Below the pieces are notes generated by a model that saw nothing but the letters and a program-made list of their open reading frames with translations, ran no database searches and was not told the origin of the DNA. 57,550 bases of DNA from Candidatus Avelusimicrobium stercoris (GTDB taxonomy: Bacteria > Elusimicrobiota > Elusimicrobia > Elusimicrobiales > Elusimicrobiaceae), in assembly GCA_002432025.1 (NCBI GenBank), contig DJFE01000027.1, positions 49,260 through 106,809 on the forward strand. The letters run 5' to 3'. Positions 51,144 through 57,550 of this stretch are shown piece after piece. A program made the position numbers and the translations under genes. Position 1 is the first letter of the stretch, and every line of letters begins with the position of its first letter.

Positions 51144-53189
51144 TTAGTTAATTCCCAAACTCTTTAAAAAAGCTTTGTCATTATACGGGCGGCCTAGGAA
51201 TTTTTCCACCATTTCGTTTTCGTCATACACCGTACCGGGCGTGTAGATATACTTACGCAACTTGGCGCCTAATTCCGCATTAAACAGGCCTTCTGCCTCA
51301 AAGCGCGAAAAGATATCCTGCGCAATCACCAAGGACCACGCATACACATAGTAGCCCACATCATACGGGTCGGTCAAACTCATAATATGCCCAAAACTCG
51401 CCTGCGGATAAGTGCCCTTTGTCATCGGGATACCGCTGATGTCCTTCATCATTTGGCTATATAACTGGGTGGAATCCACCCGCTTGGCGGCGGTGTGCAG
51501 GGCCAAGTCATACTGTCCCAAAAAGTTCTGCCGCAGAAACGCTGCCGCCACGCCCACATTTTTGGACTTTACCAAGGACGAAATCAGTTCGTCCGGCAAG
51601 GCTTCGCCAGTTTTGTAATGGGCGGAAATCTTTTTAAGCACTTGCGGCTGCCAAGCCCAATTTTCCAACAGTTGGGAGTGTGCCTCAATATAGTCCCACG
51701 CCACATTGTCGCCCGTAAGCGTAGCGTATTTGGACGTAGCCATAGACATTTGCAAAACGTGCCCGAACTCGTGGAACAAGGTTTCCACCTCGCTGTGCTC
51801 CAAGAGAGACGGCACACCGTTGCCCGCCGGGGTAAAGTTGGCCGCAATCACCACAGACGGGGTTTGCATCTGTCCGTCCGGCAGTTCAAAACGGTCCACA
51901 AAACTCCAAGTGGCGGCGTGGGTATATTTGCCGTCGCGCGGGAACAAATCCAAATAAAAGTTGGAAATTAATTCGCCCGTTTTTTTGTCCTTAATTTGAT
52001 AGACAATCACATCCGGGTGCCAAGTGGGCAAATCCGCTTTGGTAAACGTAACGCCAAAGAGGTTTCCAAACACCTCAAACATCCCGCTAATTACTTTATC
52101 CGTCGGAAAATATTCCTTAATCTTATCGTCATCCACTTGATAATATTTCTTTTTGTACTGGTTGCTCCAATACGGTAAATCCCACGCGGTCATTTCGTTC
52201 GCTTTTTGCCCGGTGGTTTCCTCTTTTAGTTTTAGATAGGCTTGTATATCCGCCTGGGCAAGGGGCGTAACTTCCTTTTGTAAATTCTTTAAAAACGCTT
52301 CCAAGGTTTCGTAATTTTTAGCCATACGCACCGGGAGCACATAATCGGGGTACCGCTTAAAACCGAGCAAGGCGGCCTGCTTGCGGCGCAGTTCTACCGT
52401 ATCTTCCAGCAGTTTTACATTTTCCTTGCCGCCGCGGCGGGCGAACTTTTCCTGCAACGATTTGCGCGCTTTTTCGCTCTTGGCCGAGGACATAAACGGG
52501 TTGTAATCCGGGTATTTTAACGTAACGATATATTTTCCGTCCTTGGTGCGTTCCAAACGGTTGATATATGTCTCTCCCAAGCCGTCCAATTCCTCGCGCG
52601 TAACGACCAGTTCATCTTTGTAATTATTCAAATTTACATTGTATTGGGTAATTTTGTTTAATCGCTCGGTGTTTAGTTTGGCATACGCTTTGGCATCCTT
52701 TTCACTAAGCGCCATACCGGCCCGCTCAAAGCGTTCCAGCCATTTGGCCAGCAAGCGCGCGTCCTCGTGGTTTAACTGGGGTTTCGTGTCCGCATATTCC
52801 TTTAACGCCTTATATACATCCTTGCGGGCAAAGACGGAAAGTTTTTTATCCACGCCCTTGGCCTCCAAATTGGCGGCGGCTTCGCGCACATCCGCGTTTT
52901 GGTGAAAATACGATAAGAGCGATAAATTCTTCGGCACGAACCAATAAGACGTATAGGCGTCTTCCAACGCGCGCACCGTATTGGTAAAGTCCCGCTTATC
53001 CGCCGGGATAGCAGCCAAAAAGTTCAAATTGATGTCCAATTCTTCCGCCGCGCGTTGTTCCAGCGCGGAAATTTCCTGGGGCGTATAGTCAAAGCGGAGG
53101 TGTCCGTTTTTAAACATATCGCCGTACGCGCCCGCAAAAGCGGCGCAAGGCAGCGTTAAAGCCGCCACACCCATTATTATTTTGTTCAT
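51144..53189 (-). CDS. Exported M3-family oligopeptidase (thimet/Dcp type)
   Basis: A 681-residue zinc peptidase with a signal peptide (1-19, ending AAFAG). The catalytic HEFGH is at 473-477, preceded by EVETLF and followed about 25 residues later by the third ligand region (DYIEAHSQLLENW). The helical N-terminal half and length match peptidyl-dipeptidase/oligopeptidase A relatives. It should trim short peptides in the periplasm, in keeping with a peptide-using gut organism. TATAAT lies 6 nt before the ATG. Confidence 0.9.
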   Translation of the reverse strand: MNKIIMGVAALTLPCAAFAGAYGDMFKNGHLRFDYTPQEISALEQRAAEELDINLNFLAAIPADKRDFTNTVRALEDAYTSYWFVPKNLSLLSYFHQNADVREAAANLEAKGVDKKLSVFARKDVYKALKEYADTKPQLNHEDARLLAKWLERFERAGMALSEKDAKAYAKLNTERLNKITQYNVNLNNYKDELVVTREELDGLGETYINRLERTKDGKYIVTLKYPDYNPFMSSAKSEKARKSLQEKFARRGGKENVKLLEDTVELRRKQAALLGFKRYPDYVLPVRMAKNYETLEAFLKNLQKEVTPLAQADIQAYLKLKEETTGQKANEMTAWDLPYWSNQYKKKYYQVDDDKIKEYFPTDKVISGMFEVFGNLFGVTFTKADLPTWHPDVIVYQIKDKKTGELISNFYLDLFPRDGKYTHAATWSFVDRFELPDGQMQTPSVVIAANFTPAGNGVPSLLEHSEVETLFHEFGHVLQMSMATSKYATLTGDNVAWDYIEAHSQLLENWAWQPQVLKKISAHYKTGEALPDELISSLVKSKNVGVAAAFLRQNFLGQYDLALHTAAKRVDSTQLYSQMMKDISGIPMTKGTYPQASFGHIMSLTDPYDVGYYVYAWSLVIAQDIFSRFEAEGLFNAELGAKLRKYIYTPGTVYDENEMVEKFLGRPYNDKAFLKSLGIN

Positions 53190-53195
53190 AGGTAA

Positions 53196-53201
53196 ATTAT
53201 A
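53196..53201 (-). promoter_or_regulatory. -10 element of the M3 peptidase gene, leaderless arrangement
   Basis: TATAAT is 6 nt (TTACCT) before the ATG at 53189. Confidence 0.65.
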
Positions 53202-53245
53202 GAAAATCCGCCCCTGCCGGGCAAAAAACCGGGCGCGGAATTTCC

Positions 53246-53251
53246 TATAAT
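53246..53251 (+). promoter_or_regulatory. -10 element of the ispH-fusion gene, leaderless arrangement
   Basis: TATAAT is 6 nt before the ATG at 53258, divergent from the M3 promoter. Confidence 0.65.
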
Positions 53252-53257
53252 ATATAT

Positions 53258-54949
53258 ATGGAAAAAGAACAAGACGTAACCGTAGCCAAAAGCGCGGGCT
53301 TTTGCCCCGGGGTCAAACGCGCCATTGATAAGGTGCTGGAATTGGAAGCCGCCGGGAAGAAGCCTGTTTACACCATTGGGCCGCTTATCCACAACAAGCA
53401 GGTAACGGATATGCTGGCCGCCAAGCAAATCACGTCCCTTGACCGCCCGCAGGAAGCGGCCGACAAATCGGGCGTGCTGGTTATCCGCGCGCACGGCATT
53501 ACGCCTTCGTTCCAAAAGGAAGTAGAGTCCTGCGGTATGGAAGTGGTGGACGCCACTTGCCCCTTGGTTAAGCACGCGCAAAACATTATTGCAAAATATG
53601 CCGGGCAGGGCTATCACACCGTGATTGTGGGCGACGGCGGACACGCCGAGGTCATCGGCTTATTGGGCTACACCCAAGGCAAGGGAACGGTTGTTTCCGG
53701 GCCTGAGGAAGCCGCCAAACTCCCCCATTTTGACAAAGTAAACGTCGTTTCGCAAACCACGCAAAAGGAAAGCGTTTTTTACGAAACCGCCGAAGAAATT
53801 AAAAAACACGCGGATGAGTGCCAAATTTCCAACACCATTTGCCAGCCGACCAAGGACCGCCAAAAGGAAACCATTGAGCAAGCCAAAAACGCCGATTTGG
53901 TGATTGTCGTAGGCGGACGCCACAGCGCCAACACCGCGCGCTTGGCCCTCTTGTGCAAGGGCTTGGCCCCCGCCGTGCAACACGTGGAAACCGAGGGCGA
54001 AATTGACCCACTGCCCGTGGTACGTGCCAAAAAGATTTTTATCACCGCCGGGGCCTCTACACCCAACTGGGTGATTGACCGCGTGGCCGCCCGCGTGCGC
54101 GAACTGCGCAAGCCGGACCCGAAATCCGTTTTATCCCATTTGCCGGAAATGGTATGGCACTTTTTGGTGCGCAACTGTTTTTACACCGCGTGCGCGGCTA
54201 CCGCGCTCACCTATGTGTGTATGCGCCTGGAAAGTGTACCTTTTAGCGGATTATTTTTAGCGTTTGCGGGGCTGTTTGTCTATGCACTCACCGCCTTTAA
54301 CCGCGCAGCCGAAGCACAGCCCGGGCAAAACAAACGCTTTTTAACGGTCGCCAGCGCAATAGCCGCCTTGGGTGCCGCCGTCATCGCCCTGCTGCTGGGC
54401 AACGGGGCCGCTGTGTTGGGGATTCTCTTCTTGGCGTTGGGCTTTGCTTATCCGTTTAGGCATTTACTCAAACTGCAACTTTTATCACTCCCCGGCACCA
54501 AAGACATTGTAACCGCCTTGGGCTGGGCGTATGCTTGCGCCTTTTTACCCGCGTATGCCAACGGGCTTTTGCTGAGGAAGGCCTCGTATGTGGCCATTTT
54601 TTACACGGTGCTCCTGGTCTTTATGCGCTCGGTAACGCTGGGATTTACCTCGGCAAATAAGGACCTTATCATCGGGCGCGAAAGTTTTTATAAAGCCTTT
54701 GGTATGAAGAAGACAAAATGGGCCGTTACACTTATTTTGCTGGCCCTAACGGCAGCCTTGGGCACGCTGCTGTCTATGACTTGGAAGCCCGCATTAGTAG
54801 CAATGTTGTTACTGGGGCATTTATACACCGTTTTTATTGTAATATATTATTATAGTAAGACCACCACCCGCAGCGTGAAAGACGAAACGCTGATTGACGG
54901 CCAGTTTTTTGTACTGTGGGCGTTAAGCGCAATAGCCGCTTATTTGTGA
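53258..54949 (+). CDS. ispH: IspH (HMBPP reductase) fused to a UbiA-like membrane domain
   Basis: A 563-residue fusion. Residues 1-283 are IspH, the last enzyme of the MEP pathway, with the three [4Fe-4S] ligands C16 (GFCPG), C101 (DATCPL) and C195 (NTICQPTKDRQ), plus H45, H79, H129, E131 and TAGASTPNW. Normal IspH ends near residue 290-320. Here residues 296-563 add about eight membrane helices with LPGTKDIVTALGWAYA and YYYSKTTTRSV, which looks like the UbiA prenyltransferase superfamily, though the DxxD motifs are weak. A membrane-tied IspH could pass IPP/DMAPP to prenyl transfer; that is inference. No stop separates the parts. pfkA follows after 18 nt. Confidence 0.85.
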   Translation: MEKEQDVTVAKSAGFCPGVKRAIDKVLELEAAGKKPVYTIGPLIHNKQVTDMLAAKQITSLDRPQEAADKSGVLVIRAHGITPSFQKEVESCGMEVVDATCPLVKHAQNIIAKYAGQGYHTVIVGDGGHAEVIGLLGYTQGKGTVVSGPEEAAKLPHFDKVNVVSQTTQKESVFYETAEEIKKHADECQISNTICQPTKDRQKETIEQAKNADLVIVVGGRHSANTARLALLCKGLAPAVQHVETEGEIDPLPVVRAKKIFITAGASTPNWVIDRVAARVRELRKPDPKSVLSHLPEMVWHFLVRNCFYTACAATALTYVCMRLESVPFSGLFLAFAGLFVYALTAFNRAAEAQPGQNKRFLTVASAIAALGAAVIALLLGNGAAVLGILFLALGFAYPFRHLLKLQLLSLPGTKDIVTALGWAYACAFLPAYANGLLLRKASYVAIFYTVLLVFMRSVTLGFTSANKDLIIGRESFYKAFGMKKTKWAVTLILLALTAALGTLLSMTWKPALVAMLLLGHLYTVFIVIYYYSKTTTRSVKDETLIDGQFFVLWALSAIAAYL

Positions 54950-54967
54950 TTTGGAGGGGATAAAAAT

Positions 54968-56068
54968 ATGACAATCAAAAAAATTGGCATTTTAACTGCG
55001 GGCGGAGACTGCCCCGGTTTGAACGCCGTCGTGCGCGCCGTCAGCAAAAACGCCTTGCGCCACGGCATTGAAGTTTTGGGCCTTAAAAACGGCTTTGACG
55101 GGCTTGTACGCAACGAATTTATCCGCATTACGGATGAAACCGTTTCCGGTATTTTAACCTTGGGGGGCACCATTTTGGGCACCAGCAACATTGCCAACCC
55201 CTTTAATTATACGCTCCCGCCTTTCGGCTCGCCGGAAACGCCGCGCGATTTGTCTTCCGTAGCGATGCACAATTTTAAAGAAAACCAGTTGGACGCCCTT
55301 ATCACTATCGGCGGCGACGGCACCTTGCATATGTCCCAGCAGTTTGTGGATATGGGTATGCCGATTGTAGCCGTGCCGAAAACGATTGATAACGACTTGT
55401 CCGCCACCGATCAAACCTTCGGCTTTGACTCCGCCTTGGCAATTGCCACCGAAGCCATTGACCGCCTGCACACCACCGCGCAGAGCCACCATCGTGTGAT
55501 GATAGTGGAAACGATGGGCCGCTATGCGGGCTGGATTGCCCTGCGCTCCGCCTTGGCCGGCGGGGGCGACATTGTGCTCATCCCGGAAATCCCGTATAAC
55601 GAAGACGTTATCGTCAATTCCATTTTAGAACGCCGCAGCAAGGGCAAAAATTTCAGTATCGTGGTAGCCGCCGAAGGTGCCAAGAACGAACAGGGCGAGC
55701 AAACCATTGCCCGCACCCTGCCCGGCAGCACGGATCCTATTCGCTTGGGCGGCATTGCAGCCAAGTTAAGCAATATGATTGAAGACCGCACTAAAATTGA
55801 ATCCCGCGCCTGCGTACTCGGCCACACCCAAAGAGGGGGCACGCCTACGGCCTTTGACCGCTGGCTTTCCACCCTCTACGGCGCCAAGGCTTTGGAAATG
55901 GTGTTAGAAGGCAAATTCGGCTATATGGCCGCGTTTAGAGATTTCAAAATTACCGAAGTAAAAATTACGGACGCTATTTCCGATTTGAAACGCGTGGACC
56001 CGAACGGGGACGAAGTGAGAGCCGCGTTGGAAATCGGTATGAGTTTCGGCTCGTCCACCATTGGTTGA
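54968..56068 (+). CDS. pfkA: 6-phosphofructokinase
   Basis: A 366-residue PFK. GILTAGGDCPGLNA, IGGDGT (G118), PKTIDND (K138) and ETMGRYAGWIAL are present. In E. coli numbering this is Gly104 with Lys124. ATP enzymes of E. coli type have Gly/Gly and PPi enzymes Asp/Lys; the Gly/Lys mix occurs in the group III enzymes of actinomycetes, which use ATP. The phosphoryl donor is therefore probably ATP but not certain. TTGGAGGGGATAAAAAT precedes the ATG. The rlmB start follows 7 nt after its stop. Confidence 0.9.
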   Translation: MTIKKIGILTAGGDCPGLNAVVRAVSKNALRHGIEVLGLKNGFDGLVRNEFIRITDETVSGILTLGGTILGTSNIANPFNYTLPPFGSPETPRDLSSVAMHNFKENQLDALITIGGDGTLHMSQQFVDMGMPIVAVPKTIDNDLSATDQTFGFDSALAIATEAIDRLHTTAQSHHRVMIVETMGRYAGWIALRSALAGGGDIVLIPEIPYNEDVIVNSILERRSKGKNFSIVVAAEGAKNEQGEQTIARTLPGSTDPIRLGGIAAKLSNMIEDRTKIESRACVLGHTQRGGTPTAFDRWLSTLYGAKALEMVLEGKFGYMAAFRDFKITEVKITDAISDLKRVDPNGDEVRAALEIGMSFGSSTIG

Positions 56069-56075
56069 GGAAAAA

Positions 56076-56825
56076 ATGCAAGATAATTTAGATATGATCT
56101 ACGGGATTCACCCGGTGATGGAAGCGCTGAAAAGCAAAAAGCGCAACGTAACGCAGTTGTATGTGTCGGACAGCAAGGCCGGGCACCGCGCGGTGGAGGA
56201 AATCATCCGCCTGGCCAAACGGTGCAACGCCAAAATTGACCGCATTGACAATAAAACGCTGGACCGCCTGACCCGCAACGCCAACCACCAAGGGGTAATG
56301 GCTAAAATCCAGCCCATTAAATTAATGAAACTTTCTACCGCTATGTACGAGGCCGACGGCAACAAAAAGGACCTTTGGCTGGCTGTGGACGAAATGACCG
56401 ACCCGCAAAACTTGGGCGCCATTATCCGCAGTGCGGCTTGTTTGGGCTTCTCTACTATTATTTTGCCGCAACGCCGCACAGTGGGCATTACGCCTGCGGT
56501 GTATAAGGTGGCCTGCGGGGCGATTGAAAACATTAACATTGTGGAAGTAGCCAACCTGTCCGCCGCGCTTAATGACCTAAAAGAGGAAGGTTTTTGGGTC
56601 TATGGGGCTGATATGGCCGGCAAACCCATTAACACAATGGATTATGCTTCCCCGGCGGTGCTGGTAATCGGCTCCGAAGGGTTCGGCATCCGCGAAAAGA
56701 CGGCCGAAAACTGCGATGAAATTATTTCTATTCCGCAAAAGGGCGGCGTGGAAAGTTTAAACGCTTCCGCCGCGGCGGGTATCATTATGTACGATATGAT
56801 GTCCAAGGTTCAGTTAAAAAAATAA
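56076..56825 (+). CDS. rlmB: 23S rRNA 2'-O-methyltransferase RlmB/TrmH family
   Basis: A 249-residue SPOUT methyltransferase. The N-terminal substrate-binding domain begins IYGIHPVMEALKSKKR (about 6-80), and the catalytic domain shows DPQNLGAIIRSAACLGF (motif 1), LVIGSEGFGI (motif 2) and IPQKGGVESLNASAAAGI (motif 3). This domain pair fits RlmB, which methylates G2251 of 23S rRNA, though TrmH-like alternatives exist. The ATG at 56076 follows GAGGAAAAA; an earlier ATG at 56061 overlaps pfkA. Confidence 0.87.
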   Translation: MQDNLDMIYGIHPVMEALKSKKRNVTQLYVSDSKAGHRAVEEIIRLAKRCNAKIDRIDNKTLDRLTRNANHQGVMAKIQPIKLMKLSTAMYEADGNKKDLWLAVDEMTDPQNLGAIIRSAACLGFSTIILPQRRTVGITPAVYKVACGAIENINIVEVANLSAALNDLKEEGFWVYGADMAGKPINTMDYASPAVLVIGSEGFGIREKTAENCDEIISIPQKGGVESLNASAAAGIIMYDMMSKVQLKK

Positions 56826-56840
56826 CTGTAACTCTCTTAG

Positions 56841-56869
56841 TAAAAGCCCCGCTTCCGCGGGGCTTTTTA
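56841..56869. terminator. Terminator between rlmB and the pilin gene
   Basis: AAAAGCCCCGC, loop TTCC, GCGGGGCTTTTT, between convergent genes. Confidence 0.9.
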
Positions 56870-56884
56870 AAATTCAAATATATA

Positions 56885-57550
56885 TTACCAAGCCGCTTCC
56901 CCAAACCAACCGACCGCCGGAGAACCCATACTCTTACACAAGCGTTCGCCCCTTTTTAGTTTTGTTAAACTACCATATCCCGTATAGCAAATATTTCCTT
57001 TTTCTTTTAATGAAAGATAATTCTGCGCAGTGTGCTCTAAAAACAAATGCCGCCCTGCTATTAAATCTCTATATGCACAATCACTCCAAGAATTTACCCC
57101 TCCCGGACAGTATTGAACAGACAGTACCCCATTATAGGCGGCTCCACCTACACGAAAATCCGTTCCGCAAATAAATGTCCAATCGTCCGAAGCGACACAA
57201 CCGCTTCCGTTTAAATCAATATCCAAAGAATTCATTGGGCCATATTTCCCATTTGCTAAATAATACACTTCTTCTGCTTGTTGAATACTGCTCAGCAAAG
57301 CCCAATATGGCATAAATTTACTTTTATCCACCGCCACCTGATACTGAGGCAACGCCACCGCCGCCAAAATACCGATGATAAGCACGACGACTAAAAGTTC
57401 AATAAGTGTAAAACCTGCTGTTGCCGTGCAAACAGGTGTTGTGGTGTTGTCATTCCCGAGTGTCTGCCGGCGCGGAGCGTTCGGGAATCTGTCGTTGCCG
57501 TTGTGGTTGTCATCCCGGGCGTGGACCCGGGATCCAGTCTGTTTATTAGA
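56885..57550 (-). CDS. Type IV pilin-like protein, 5' end beyond the window
   Basis: Reading leftwards from the window edge, the frame stays open and contains the class III signal site G|FTLIELLVVVLIIGILAAV (Phe codon 57410-57412, with Glu5), then LPQYQVAVDKSKF and a cysteine-containing C-terminal head of about 150 residues ending GEAAW. No ATG, GTG or TTG occurs in frame between 57415 and 57550, so the leader is at least 45 residues and the start is outside. That leader is encoded by two palindromic repeat units. The GTG at 57385 lies inside the helix and is not a start. Such pilins are numerous in Elusimicrobiota. It could be a major pilin or a pseudopilin. Confidence 0.8.
   Translation of the reverse strand, partial: SNKQTGSRVHARDDNHNGNDRFPNAPRRQTLGNDNTTTPVCTATAGFTLIELLVVVLIIGILAAVALPQYQVAVDKSKFMPYWALLSSIQQAEEVYYLANGKYGPMNSLDIDLNGSGCVASDDWTFICGTDFRVGGAAYNGVLSVQYCPGGVNSWSDCAYRDLIAGRHLFLEHTAQNYLSLKEKGNICYTGYGSLTKLKRGERLCKSMGSPAVGWFGEAAW
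57449..57540. repeat. Two palindromic repeats within the prepilin leader frame
   Basis: Units 57449-57493 (TCATTCCCGA...TCGGGAATCTGTC) and 57509-57540 (ATCCCGGG...CCCGGGAT) have the same GTCAT...GATC/ATCTG outer bases as the repeats at 1-540. They contain no stop in the pilin frame. Confidence 0.7.

Noticed and set aside
1..57550. Insertion sequences, prophage or integrase
   Set aside because: No transposase, integrase, recombinase or phage structural gene was recognised in any frame.

Overview
The window looks like a chromosomal segment of a Gram-negative bacterium of roughly balanced base composition, most likely a member of the Elusimicrobiota (gut Elusimicrobiaceae-like). The pointers are the type IV pilin at the right edge, whose helix and PQYQVAVDKSK continuation are of the kind I associate with that phylum, together with an outer membrane, LptF/LptG, a SprA-like giant outer-membrane protein and a fermentative gene set. 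The phylum is an inference from family knowledge; no rRNA gene is present to settle it.

Layout. 1-675: no gene, but a cluster of short palindromic repeats. 676-7744 (minus): SEC-C protein, two tandem P-loop NTPases, an M23 peptidase, ptb-buk, trmJ and lpd. 7821-10328 (plus): radC, a cysteine desulfidase-like gene and a small membrane protein. 10330-17874 (minus): comF, the 1851-residue SprA-like protein and a secreted trypsin-fold protease with a cysteine nucleophile. 17994-20170: lptF-lptG. 20188-22584: a structured RNA module followed by an AT-rich phosphoethanolamine-transferase-like gene. 22647-25684: receiver protein, phosphohexomutase, large inverted repeats, ssrA (tmRNA) and a YacP-like NYN protein. 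25750-27345: tRNA-Leu and psd-pssA. 27406-39689: transporters (CorA, AGCS, Na+/H+ antiporter, CrcB), nucleoside phosphorylase, TPR-kinase, murI, YfiH-like, receiver-GGDDF, pgm, a small outer-membrane protein and murB. 39771-42541: tRNA-Asp, an AT-rich nuclease-helicase (DUF2075 type) and dCMP deaminase. 42634-49260: single-POTRA Omp85, Dps-like ferritin, a protein-deamidase-like secreted enzyme, H+-pyrophosphatase and an unknown membrane protein. 49279-51101: the second copy of the structured RNA, then four AT-rich zinc-ribbon/membrane genes. 51144-57550: M3 peptidase, an IspH fused to a membrane domain, pfkA, rlmB and a partial prepilin.

How the genes fit together. Energy metabolism is glycolytic and fermentative: phosphofructokinase, two phosphohexomutases, butyrate kinase/phosphotransbutyrylase with a lone E3, and a membrane pyrophosphatase. 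The envelope is built by murI, murB, lptFG, psd-pssA, an Omp85 protein, a PEtn-transferase-like enzyme and the SprA-like protein.

Three things stand out. First, two about 280-nt RNA modules (20188-20470 and 49279-49568) share promoter, hairpin order and terminator while their stems differ in sequence but keep pairing; one stem has the same 16 bp and 9-nt loop in both copies. I do not recognise this RNA, and its 3' end can form a terminator or a competing antiterminator. Both copies sit directly upstream of AT-rich genes. Second, at least twelve genes have a -10 hexamer 6-7 nt before the start codon, which predicts leaderless mRNAs. Third, palindromic repeats of one family are scattered at both ends of the window and run in frame through the leader of the prepilin. 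No CRISPR array, insertion sequence or prophage was seen.
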